From DASSKW01 sp035701115 (GTDB taxonomy: Bacteria; Pseudomonadota; Gammaproteobacteria; Natronospirales; REEB76): 19,221 bases of DNA. The stretch spans positions 1 to 19,221 of the forward strand of contig DASSOA010000131.1 in assembly GCA_035701115.1 (NCBI GenBank), written 5' to 3'. Below the pieces are notes generated by a model. It made no database searches. It was not told where the DNA came from and was given only the letters and a program-made list of their open reading frames with translations. The translations under genes were made by a program, and so were the position numbers. Shown piece after piece: positions 12,601 to 19,221 of the stretch (positions are counted from its first letter, which is position 1; the number at the start of each line of letters is the position of its first letter).

Positions 12601-15201
12601 ATGTCGCGCAGCCTGAGTTTCACCACCCGTATCCTGCTGGCCTCGACGTTGCTGGTGGTGGTGGCGCTCGCCGCGGCGGCGGCCATCACATACACGCGCG
12701 GTTACCGCATTGCGAGCCATGCAGTCAACGACGCGCTGACGCGCAGCCGCGCGGTACAACAGAGTTTCCAGACGCTGCGTTTCCAACAGTTGCGATTGAT
12801 GTCTCACCTGCTCGCGACCGATCCCAATTTCGTCAGCTACGTGGCGAATGCCACGGGCAACAATCTGCCGGGCGGCAATGGTGGAGCGGATACCCGTTCG
12901 ATCCAGGACCTGCTCGGCGAACGCGAAACCGAGGTCGGTTTCGATTTCGGGCTGGTGTTGGACGGTAATGGACATCTGGTGACGGGCACATTGGCGTCGG
13001 AATCCGCCAACCTGGATCTGTCCGGTGTGCCTGCAGTGGCGGCTGCGCTGCAGTCGCAGGCGGCAGGCAGCGGTTACTGGATTCGGGATGGACGCGCCTA
13101 CCAGATTACGGTGGCACCGCTGGCGAACCACGATGAATTCTTCGGTTATCTGCTGCTGGGCCTGAAAGTGGATCAGGGTCTGCTGCAACAGGTGAAACAG
13201 GTGAGCGGCGCCGAAGTGGCGGTGCTGGATACCAGCGGCAACCGGTATGCGCCGGTTGTGACCACGCTCGATGCACAACAGCTCGACGCGCTCAAGCAGG
13301 CGCTGTCCGGCATCACCCAAGTGCCGACCGGCAAGGCGTTTCCGCTGGATCTGAACGGCGAACACTGGCTTGCCTATGCCGATACGCTGGGCAGCGCCAA
13401 ACACGTGGGGCTGGCGCTGGCCCTGACGTCGTTCGACAGCGCGATGGGCGACTTCCGCGCCATTCTCACCGAACAGTTGCTGGCGGCGATCATTGCGGCG
13501 CTGGTGGCGATCGGCCTGTCGCTGTGGCTGTCGCCGCGGCTGGCGCGACCGCTGCGCGAACTGGCGGTGGCGGCGCAGGCGGCGGCACGCGGCGATTACA
13601 AGCGCCGCTTCGAACCGCACGGCGACGGCGAGATTGCGCAACTGACCCAGGCATTCGATTCGCTGTTGAGCGATCTGCGCGAAAAGAGCGAGATCGAAAA
13701 CTACATGGCGGATCTCGCCAAATACCTGCCTGATTCATCCGCCGATCAATCCACTTCACGCACCGAACTCATGCGTCCCAACCAGTCGCTCACCACGGCG
13801 GTGCTGGGTATCGAATTGCGCGACAGCGGCGGCGCGCAGTCGGCGTCGTCCGAGAAAGCCATCGACCTTTACAACCAGTTCCTGCGCAATGTCGAAGCAC
13901 CGGCACGTGCGCAGGGCGGGCACATTGCGGCGGTGGCCGGCGGCCGCGTTTATATCGTGTTCGATGCGCTGGATGCGGGCACCTCGCTGGTGCGCGCACT
14001 CGGTACCGCGACGCATGTGCGAACCGTGGCGGGCAATCAGGGTCTGGCGCTGTGCCAGGCCTTGAGCGTCGGCAACGTGGTGACCGGTGCCGCAGAGTGG
14101 ACGCTGGGCGCGGCCGGTTGTCTGGTCGGCGAGCCGGTGCGGCAACTGGAAAAACTGCTGCCGGAAGCGACGCCGGGTGTGATTCTGGTGACGCAGCAGG
14201 CCGAACGATTGCTGGTGGACCGGCCGGGCATCAGGATCGAGAACCTCCCGGGCGCGGCCAGTGGCCGCAACGTGTTTGCAGTTGAACATGCGGAGCAGCT
14301 TGGTGTAAGCCAGGACAGCGAAGACGCCACCATGGTGGCAACCGCGCCGCTGGCCGACAGCGACAGCACGCGGGTACGGCTGCTGCCCGGCATGATCCTG
14401 GGCGGGCGCTACGAGATATTGAGCGAACTCGGCGCCGGCGGCATGGCAGTGGTGTACAAGGCCCGCGACCGCCAGCTGGACGAATTCATCGCGCTCAAGA
14501 CCCTGAAGGCCGAGATGGCCGGCGACAAGGCGCTGCTTGATGCCCTGAAAAGCGAGATCAGGCTGGCGCGCAAGATCACGCACCGCAACGTGCTGCGCAT
14601 CTACGATTTCGGCGAGATCGACAATGTGCCGTTCATTTCCATGGAATACGTGCGCGGCATGACGCTGCGATACCTGTTGCAGAATCGCGATCGTCTGCCG
14701 GCCGCGGCCGGTCTGCGCATCATGCGGCAGGTGTGCACCGCATTACAGGTCGCACACGAACAGGCGGTGCTGCACCGTGATATCAAGCCCGAGAACCTGA
14801 TGCTGGAGCCGAGCGGCAACGCCAAGCTGATGGACTTCGGTATCGCCAGTCCGATCCGGCGCGGTGACGGCAACACACACGAAAAATTCGTGGTGGGCAC
14901 GCCGCGCTATGCACCGCCCGAACAGTTGCAGGGTGAGCCGGTCGACGAACGCTCGGATATCTACGCCTGCGGCGTGATGATGTACCAGATGTTCACCGGC
15001 AAGCTGCCGTTCATGGAACGCGACGTCGGCCGGCAAACCGAACGCAAACTGCAGGAAGATTATGTGCGCCCCACCGAACACGTGCCGAATCTACCGAAGT
15101 CGCTGGAGGTGGTGATCGTGAGCTGTCTCAGAGCCGATCGCGATTCGCGGCCGCGCAGTGCGGAAGCCCTGCAAACGGCGCTGGAAGGCATCCGTGTCTG
15201 A
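12601..15201 (+). CDS. Transmembrane sensor: HAMP, pseudo-cyclase and Hanks-type Ser/Thr kinase
   Basis: This 866-residue receptor-like kinase has, in order: TM1 (11-30); a periplasmic region of about 260 residues resembling a CACHE-type sensor; TM2 (about 292-311); HAMP (about 312-365); a domain with the class III adenylate/guanylate cyclase fold but without its catalytic residues (about 395-565); a Ser/Thr/Asp-rich linker (570-592); and a complete Ser/Thr kinase (603-866). The kinase has the glycine loop GAGGMAVVY (611-619), Lys633, probable helix-C Glu652, HRDIKPEN with Asp727 and Asn732, DFG (745-747), an activation loop with Thr759 and Thr767, and an APPE motif (771-774). It should therefore be active. 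The start is ATG 12601, with a weak GGA 10 nt upstream; ATG 12577 in the same frame would overlap the cupredoxin gene and add 8 residues. The substrates are unknown. Confidence 0.92.
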   Translation: MSRSLSFTTRILLASTLLVVVALAAAAAITYTRGYRIASHAVNDALTRSRAVQQSFQTLRFQQLRLMSHLLATDPNFVSYVANATGNNLPGGNGGADTRSIQDLLGERETEVGFDFGLVLDGNGHLVTGTLASESANLDLSGVPAVAAALQSQAAGSGYWIRDGRAYQITVAPLANHDEFFGYLLLGLKVDQGLLQQVKQVSGAEVAVLDTSGNRYAPVVTTLDAQQLDALKQALSGITQVPTGKAFPLDLNGEHWLAYADTLGSAKHVGLALALTSFDSAMGDFRAILTEQLLAAIIAALVAIGLSLWLSPRLARPLRELAVAAQAAARGDYKRRFEPHGDGEIAQLTQAFDSLLSDLREKSEIENYMADLAKYLPDSSADQSTSRTELMRPNQSLTTAVLGIELRDSGGAQSASSEKAIDLYNQFLRNVEAPARAQGGHIAAVAGGRVYIVFDALDAGTSLVRALGTATHVRTVAGNQGLALCQALSVGNVVTGAAEWTLGAAGCLVGEPVRQLEKLLPEATPGVILVTQQAERLLVDRPGIRIENLPGAASGRNVFAVEHAEQLGVSQDSEDATMVATAPLADSDSTRVRLLPGMILGGRYEILSELGAGGMAVVYKARDRQLDEFIALKTLKAEMAGDKALLDALKSEIRLARKITHRNVLRIYDFGEIDNVPFISMEYVRGMTLRYLLQNRDRLPAAAGLRIMRQVCTALQVAHEQAVLHRDIKPENLMLEPSGNAKLMDFGIASPIRRGDGNTHEKFVVGTPRYAPPEQLQGEPVDERSDIYACGVMMYQMFTGKLPFMERDVGRQTERKLQEDYVRPTEHVPNLPKSLEVVIVSCLRADRDSRPRSAEALQTALEGIRV

Positions 15202-16291
15202 GCGTACGTTCTCGCTGCGCGCGTGCTGCATCGCAGCCGGCTTGGTTTGCCTGCTCGGATTGTGCATCGAGGCGCAGGCGCAGGATCTCGATCTCGGCAT
15301 CGAACCGCCGCCCAGCCCGGTGGCGTGGTCCGGCGACTGGCTGGTGCGCGGCGATGTGGTGCGCAGCGGCTGGGGCGGCGATCATCTCAACCGGGTCTGG
15401 ACCCGGCTGCGTTACGGCCCGACGTGGCAGGTCAACGATCGCTGGATACTCGGCGGCGCCCTGCGGGTGGACGAAAGCACGGTCGGCAACGACGAAGTCA
15501 TCCAGAACAACGACAACGAACGCAGCCGCGACCTGACGCTGGATTCACTGTTTCTTTCCTACGCACCGGTTCCCGACGACCGGTTGCTGGTCGGCAAGGC
15601 GGCGTTTCCGCTGGAACTGTCGCGCATGCTGTGGGACCGGGATCTGCGTCCGGCCGGCGTCTCCTATTCGCACAACATGGCGTTCGGCATCGACAACAAT
15701 TTCCGAATCGTGGGCGGCGGTTTCCTGGGTGAACAGATGTTCGGCGATCAGTCGCGCATCGTGGCCCTGCAGCTGGCGCTGAATCTGCACCAGACCTCGA
15801 CCGTCTCGCCGGAATTCATCGTTAGCGACCTGCGTTACAGTAATCTCGACGCGCTGGCCGCAGCGGGGCTGGACCGGGGCAATACCCTGCTGAATGGAAA
15901 CTTCGAGTACGGTTTCGAACTGGTGGATGTGCAGTTCGTGTTGCACATGAACACCACACTGCCGATGCGTCTGCTGTTCGATGCAGACCGTAACGTCAAG
16001 GCCGGCAACTGGGACCAGGCAGGCCGGATCGAATTCGCTGTGGGCGACATTTTCCGCGCGCATGGCCAGCAAGCCGGCATCGCATATGAACGCATCCAGC
16101 GCGACGCGGTGCTGGGCGCATTCAATGACGACGACTGGTGGTTCCACGCCGGCAGTCGCGGCGTCATGCTATGGTATGCCTACGGTGTCACTGACCAGGC
16201 ACGCTTGCGACTCGCGTATTTCCGGGAACGCGAGGACTGGAGCAGTTACAGTACCCGTCGCTGGTTGCTGGATCTGCAATGGTCGCTCTGA
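15194..16291 (+). CDS. Porin-like outer-membrane beta-barrel protein
   Basis: This 365-residue protein has a Sec signal peptide (about 1-29, CCIAAGLVCLLGLCIEAQA, cleavage before Gln30). The mature part is rich in alternating polar/hydrophobic strands with aromatic girdles and short turns, for example WILGGALRVDES, DSLFLSYAPVPDDRLLVGKAAF and ARLRLAYFREREDW, and it ends in RRWLLDLQWSL. This is the pattern of a putative porin of about 14-16 strands. The final residue is Leu rather than the more usual Phe of the insertion signal. GTG 15194 was chosen because GGAAGG lies 5 nt upstream and the signal peptide then begins at once. The start overlaps the kinase stop by 8 nt, so translation is probably coupled. 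The channel substrate is unknown; the operon context suggests a partner in envelope sensing or metal passage. Confidence 0.78.
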   Translation: MSERTFSLRACCIAAGLVCLLGLCIEAQAQDLDLGIEPPPSPVAWSGDWLVRGDVVRSGWGGDHLNRVWTRLRYGPTWQVNDRWILGGALRVDESTVGNDEVIQNNDNERSRDLTLDSLFLSYAPVPDDRLLVGKAAFPLELSRMLWDRDLRPAGVSYSHNMAFGIDNNFRIVGGGFLGEQMFGDQSRIVALQLALNLHQTSTVSPEFIVSDLRYSNLDALAAAGLDRGNTLLNGNFEYGFELVDVQFVLHMNTTLPMRLLFDADRNVKAGNWDQAGRIEFAVGDIFRAHGQQAGIAYERIQRDAVLGAFNDDDWWFHAGSRGVMLWYAYGVTDQARLRLAYFREREDWSSYSTRRWLLDLQWSL

Positions 16292-16308
16292 CACGCCGTT
16301 CTGCGTGT
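16291..16308 (+). terminator. Small hairpin just after the porin-like gene
   Basis: ACACGC (16291-16296) and GCGTGT (16303-16308) make a perfect 6-bp stem with a 6-nt loop, starting at the last base of the porin stop codon. No T-run follows. It may attenuate read-through into the nuclease gene or simply be chance; the 38-nt gap otherwise holds only that gene's AGGA ribosome-binding site. Confidence 0.22.
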
Positions 16309-16329
16309 TGCACATGAACAGGAACCGGC

Positions 16330-17154
16330 ATGGCGGATAAATCAAGCACTCACAACATGGCAGTGTTCTGCGATTTCGAGAACGTGGCGCTCGGCGTACG
16401 CGATGCCAAGTATGCGGCGTTCGACATCGGCAAGGTGCTGGAGCGTCTGTTGCTGAAAGGCAATATCGTGGTCAAGAAAGCCTATTGCGACTGGGAACGC
16501 TACAAGGAATTCAAGCCGGCGATGCACGAGGCATCGTTCGAACTCATTGAGATTCCCCATCTGCGCATGTCTGGCAAGAACTCGGCTGATATCCGCATGG
16601 TGGTGGATGCCCTGGATCTGTGTTACACGAAATCGCACGTTGACACGTTCGTGATCGTGAGCGGCGATTCGGATTTCTCACCGCTGGTCAGCAAGCTGCG
16701 CGAAAACAACAAGCTCGTCATCGGCGTGGGTGTAAAGAGCTCGACCTCCGATCTGCTGATTTCCAATTGCGACGAGTTCATCTACTACGACGATCTGGTA
16801 CGCGAATCGGAAAAGCCGCGCAAGCGCCGCCGCAAGCCGGCGACGGGGCATGTCGCAAAGACTCCGGAAAAGAAAGCCCGGGAGGGCGAAGGCGACAAAC
16901 GTCAGGAAGCGCTGGATCTGGTGCTGGAAACCGTGGAGGACCTGTTCAGGGAACGCGGCGAGGAAGACAAGGTGTGGGGTTCCATGGTCAAGCAGGCCCT
17001 GAAACGGCGCAAGCCGGGCTTCAACGAGACCTATCACGGCTTTCACAGTTTCGGTCAGCTTCTGGAAGAGGCGGAAGCGAAGGGTCTGCTGACCCTGCAG
17101 CGCGATGAAAAATCGGGCGGCTACATTATAAAGAGCTACAGCGCGGACGAATGA
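16330..17154 (+). CDS. NYN-domain (PIN-like) nuclease with C-terminal OST-HTH/LOTUS domain
   Basis: This 274-residue cytoplasmic protein has an N-terminal NYN domain (about 8-158) of the LabA/DUF88 group. Acidic residues at the expected metal sites are Asp15 in VFCDFENV, Asp87 in KNSADIRMVVDAL with Asp93/Asp96, and Asp113/Asp115 in VSGDSDFSPLV, consistent with a metal-dependent ribonuclease. A basic linker (161-191, RKRRRKP and KTPEKKAREG) leads to an OST-HTH/LOTUS domain (about 190-270, ending in GGYIIKSY), a fold known to bind RNA or proteins. This two-domain arrangement is widespread in bacteria, but its targets are mostly unknown. ATG 16330 follows AGGA by 6 nt. It lies 38 nt after the porin gene on the same strand, so it may be transcribed with the sensor operon, although a functional link is not shown. 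Its stop codon lies in the loop of a strong hairpin. Confidence 0.9.
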   Translation: MADKSSTHNMAVFCDFENVALGVRDAKYAAFDIGKVLERLLLKGNIVVKKAYCDWERYKEFKPAMHEASFELIEIPHLRMSGKNSADIRMVVDALDLCYTKSHVDTFVIVSGDSDFSPLVSKLRENNKLVIGVGVKSSTSDLLISNCDEFIYYDDLVRESEKPRKRRRKPATGHVAKTPEKKAREGEGDKRQEALDLVLETVEDLFRERGEEDKVWGSMVKQALKRRKPGFNETYHGFHSFGQLLEEAEAKGLLTLQRDEKSGGYIIKSYSADE

Positions 17155-17169
17155 TTCCGCGCTGTAGCT
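17134..17169. terminator. Bidirectional hairpin terminator between convergent genes
   Basis: A perfect 14-bp inverted repeat (AGCTACAGCGCGGA at 17134-17147 with its complement at 17156-17169) encloses an 8-nt loop that contains the TGA stop of the nuclease gene. The facing peroxidase gene ends 11 nt beyond at 17180, so one structure can serve both genes. On the minus strand the stem is followed by CTTTATAAT, a short T-rich tail. On the plus strand no T-run follows, so termination there may be less efficient. Confidence 0.65.
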
Positions 17170-17179
17170 GGGCATGCAT

Positions 17180-18211
17180 TCAGTCGGTGATGAGATCGCC
17201 CGGGGTGGGCGGCAGATGCGGCATCACCTGATCGGGGAACGGACCCGTGAGTCCTTCCAGAAACAAAACAATATCGCGAACCTGCTCATCGGTCAGTTGC
17301 TTGTTGAGCTGCGTGGCGGCCATGACGCGAACCGCTTCATCGAGCGATTTCACCGAGCCGTTGTGCATGTATGGCGCCGTATACACCAGATTGCGCAGGG
17401 TCGGAACGCGCCACATGTGTTTGTCGGCGTCCTGATGCGTGACGTTATATCGCCCGGGGTCGTCCAGCAGATGGTATTTGGCGACATACGGGTTGTCGGT
17501 GTAGATCGGGAATTTCATGTAGAACCCGGTGCCGATCGGCAACGCCGGGCCGCTGAACACCGGCCCTGAATGACAGCCGGCGCAGCCCACGGCGGCAAAT
17601 GTCTTCATGCCGCGCTGTTGCGCCGCCGACAAGGCCTTTTTGTTGCCTTTCACGAAGCGATCGTAGGGGCTGTTGGGTGTAATCAGCGTGCGCTCGTATG
17701 CGGCAATGGCTTTTGCAACGTTGTCCGTGGTGATGTTGTCGCCGGGACCGAACGCGCGGTCGAAGTAGGGTTTGTATCCGGTGATTCGTTTGATGCGGTC
17801 AATGGCGAGACCGACATTGTCCATTCCCATCTCTACCGGATTTGCGATGGGTCCCTTGGCCTGGTCTTCGAGGGTGGCGGCGCGTCCATCCCAGAATTGC
17901 ACCGAATTGAATGCGGCATTCCATACGGTGGGTGCATTGCGTCCGCCTTTCAGGCCGTGAACGCCGATCGAAACCGGGCGGTGGTCATCGCCGCCTTCCA
18001 TGACGCTGTGGCACGAGAAGCATGACACGACGCCGGTCGAGGACAGGCGCGGGTCAAAATAGAGCATTTTGCCCAGTTCCACCTTGGCAGGGGTGGTTGG
18101 ATTGTCGGCGGGTTGCGGTGCCTTGTCCGGCAGCGCCTGCCACGCTGCAAGAACCGGACTGCATATCAAACCGGCGAACAGAAATGCGGCAAACGATCGT
18201 CCGTTGAACAT
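17180..18211 (-). CDS. Di-haem cytochrome c peroxidase (CcpA/MauG family), periplasmic
   Basis: This 343-residue secreted protein has a signal peptide (about 1-22, FAAFLFAGLICSPVLA) and two c-type haem sites: Cys64/Cys67/His68 (CFSCH) for the N-terminal peroxidatic haem and Cys210/Cys213/His214 (CAGCH) for the C-terminal electron-transfer haem. Met282 in TAPYMHNGSVKSL is the likely axial ligand of the high-potential haem. The enzyme reduces H2O2 to water in the periplasm with electrons from small cytochromes or cupredoxins. Its length and the typical LGKMLYFDPRLS opening fit bacterial CCP better than MauG, though specialised family members cannot be excluded. The ATG at 18211 was chosen over one at 18226 because the intervening GGAGGG (7 nt before 18211) is an excellent ribosome-binding site. 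The gene lies downstream of a P-type ATPase gene on the same strand. Confidence 0.93.
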   Translation of the reverse strand: MFNGRSFAAFLFAGLICSPVLAAWQALPDKAPQPADNPTTPAKVELGKMLYFDPRLSSTGVVSCFSCHSVMEGGDDHRPVSIGVHGLKGGRNAPTVWNAAFNSVQFWDGRAATLEDQAKGPIANPVEMGMDNVGLAIDRIKRITGYKPYFDRAFGPGDNITTDNVAKAIAAYERTLITPNSPYDRFVKGNKKALSAAQQRGMKTFAAVGCAGCHSGPVFSGPALPIGTGFYMKFPIYTDNPYVAKYHLLDDPGRYNVTHQDADKHMWRVPTLRNLVYTAPYMHNGSVKSLDEAVRVMAATQLNKQLTDEQVRDIVLFLEGLTGPFPDQVMPHLPPTPGDLITD

Positions 18212-18244
18212 GGCGTAACCCTCCATTGCTGAGCGCGACTAAAC

Positions 18245-18301
18245 TGACATACCGGGCGCGCAGGCGCATTGACCCCGGTCATGCGACGGCCCGGTAAGTC
18301 A
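18245..18301. terminator. Two-tier hairpin between the P-type ATPase and peroxidase genes
   Basis: The outer arms (18245-18257 and 18289-18301) pair at 12 of 13 positions, with TACCGGGC/GCCCGGTA as the perfect core. Inside lies a second stem, CGCAT-GACC (18265-18274, one bulged T) against GGTC-ATGCG (18277-18285). It starts 11 nt after the ATPase stop, as a terminator would. No real T-run follows on the minus strand, so it could also be an RNA-stability element or a protein-binding site upstream of the peroxidase gene. Confidence 0.45.
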
Positions 18302-18311
18302 TCGGGCGTTA

Positions 18312-19221
18312 TCAGGATTGCAGCGCCCGGGATCGCAAGACCGACAGCATCCATGCCGCCAGGATCGTGGCGCCGGCCGCGTAGCCGAATTGCAGCGCGT
18401 GCAATGCGCCGAGATGGAATACAGCGCGCAGCGACGGTACAAGGAGCACCGCAAGCAGGAGTATCGCCGCGGCTGCCGTCACGGCCCACACTGCGGAATT
18501 TCGATCCGCTCGTGATCGCGTAACCGGCGTGCGATTCATCTGGATCAGCGCCAGATTCATCAGCAGCAGTGCGACGATGGCAATGCTGCGCAAGGTTTCC
18601 GCGTTTTCACCGGCGACGACGCCGATGCTGCAGGCACCGATTACCGCCAACAGTCCGAACAGACCTTGCAGCAACCCCCAGCGGACCCGTGCCAGCGAAA
18701 ACAGGGGTTCGCGGAGCGAGCGGGGCGGCCGCTGCATGATTCCGGCATCTTCCGGCTCGGCTTCCAAGACGATCGAACAGGTCGGGTCAATCACCATTTC
18801 CACCATCATCACGTGAATCGGCATCAGCAACAGCGGCCAGCCCGCAGCCAGCGGCAGCGTCGCGAGCCCGACAATCGGTATGTGCACGGCAATGATATAA
18901 GTGACCGCGCGTGCCAGGTTGCCGTGTATCCGGCGACCCATGCGCACGCCGCGCACGATGGACAGGAAATTGTCGTCGGCGAGCACAATGTCCGCCGCTT
19001 CGCGCGCGACGTCGGTGCCGCGCAAGCCCATTGCAATGCCGATGTCGGCGGCTTTCAGCGCCGGTGCGTCGTTCACGCCGTCGCCGGTCATGGCAACCAC
19101 GTGCCCGAGTGACTGCAACGCCTGGACCAGCCGCAGTTTCTGCTGCGGCACCATGCGGCAGAACACCAGGGTGTTGTGCAGTCGTGCCAACAGGGTGGTG
19201 TCGTCCATGCGTTCGATGTCG
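18312..19221 (-). CDS. Cation-transporting P-type ATPase, C-terminal part (gene runs off the right edge)
   Basis: The visible 302 or so codons are the C-terminal third of a P-type ATPase; the phosphorylation site DKTGT and the N-terminal half lie beyond the window. Seen here are the end of the P-domain, with the hinge motif MTGDGVNDAPALKAADIGIAMG, the DVAREAADIVLADDNF segment, and the M5-M10 membrane region typical of P2-type pumps (SERCA/CtpF-like). In M6 the Ca2+-ATPase motif VNLVTDGLPA is replaced by VEMVIDPTCS: the Asp is kept, but Asn becomes Glu and Thr becomes Ile. The ion is therefore uncertain (Ca2+, Mg2+, Mn2+ or other). It uses ATP to move cations across the inner membrane. An internal ATG at 19208 is not the real start, because the frame is open to the edge. 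Confidence 0.9.
   Translation of the reverse strand, partial: DIERMDDTTLLARLHNTLVFCRMVPQQKLRLVQALQSLGHVVAMTGDGVNDAPALKAADIGIAMGLRGTDVAREAADIVLADDNFLSIVRGVRMGRRIHGNLARAVTYIIAVHIPIVGLATLPLAAGWPLLLMPIHVMMVEMVIDPTCSIVLEAEPEDAGIMQRPPRSLREPLFSLARVRWGLLQGLFGLLAVIGACSIGVVAGENAETLRSIAIVALLLMNLALIQMNRTPVTRSRADRNSAVWAVTAAAAILLLAVLLVPSLRAVFHLGALHALQFGYAAGATILAAWMLSVLRSRALQS

Overview
The window is a dense stretch of a GC-rich chromosome from a Gram-negative bacterium, most likely a gamma- or betaproteobacterium. The evidence is a signal-peptide-bearing di-haem cytochrome c peroxidase, a periplasmic efflux adaptor and a porin-like outer-membrane protein, together with tightly packed genes and Shine-Dalgarno starts. 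The genus cannot be read from the sequence. No RNA gene, insertion sequence, CRISPR array or origin is visible, and no gap between genes exceeds about 260 bases.

Layout from left to right. (1) 39-2091, plus strand: an erythromycin-esterase-family protein, whose reading frame is still open at the left edge, followed by a dienelactone-hydrolase-like alpha/beta hydrolase. This pair is common in stress-response islands. (2) 2104-3018, minus strand: a DMT/EamA transporter converging on the hydrolase. (3) 3278-5098: a CLC chloride transporter with a C-terminal CBS pair and two non-standard residues in its ion/proton pathway. (4) 5170-5652: a thioredoxin-type glutathione peroxidase with a plausible sigma-70 promoter. 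(5) 5818-10134: a tripartite ABC export operon (ATPase, two-FtsX permease, HlyD-like adaptor) preceded by a perfect 7-bp dyad that may be an operator. (6) 10234-11823: a GMC-family FAD oxidoreductase.

(7) 11919-16291 is the most interesting part. It is a tight three-gene operon: a secreted cupredoxin-like protein of the 'methylamine utilization' type, a large membrane receptor, and a porin-like outer-membrane protein whose GTG start overlaps the receptor's stop. The receptor is built as a periplasmic sensor, TM, HAMP, a degenerate class III nucleotide-cyclase fold, a Ser/Thr-rich linker and a complete Hanks-type Ser/Thr kinase. It looks like an envelope-to-cytoplasm signalling module that uses Ser/Thr phosphorylation. 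(8) 16330-17154: an NYN (PIN-like) nuclease with a C-terminal OST-HTH/LOTUS domain, ending inside a 14-bp perfect hairpin.

(9) On the minus strand at the right are a periplasmic di-haem cytochrome c peroxidase (17180-18211) and, upstream of it, the C-terminal third of a cation P-type ATPase that runs off the window. A two-tier hairpin separates them. The overall theme is stress and envelope homeostasis: peroxide removal (GPx, CCP), ion transport (CLC, P-type ATPase), efflux and envelope sensing. This functional summary is inferred from the families.
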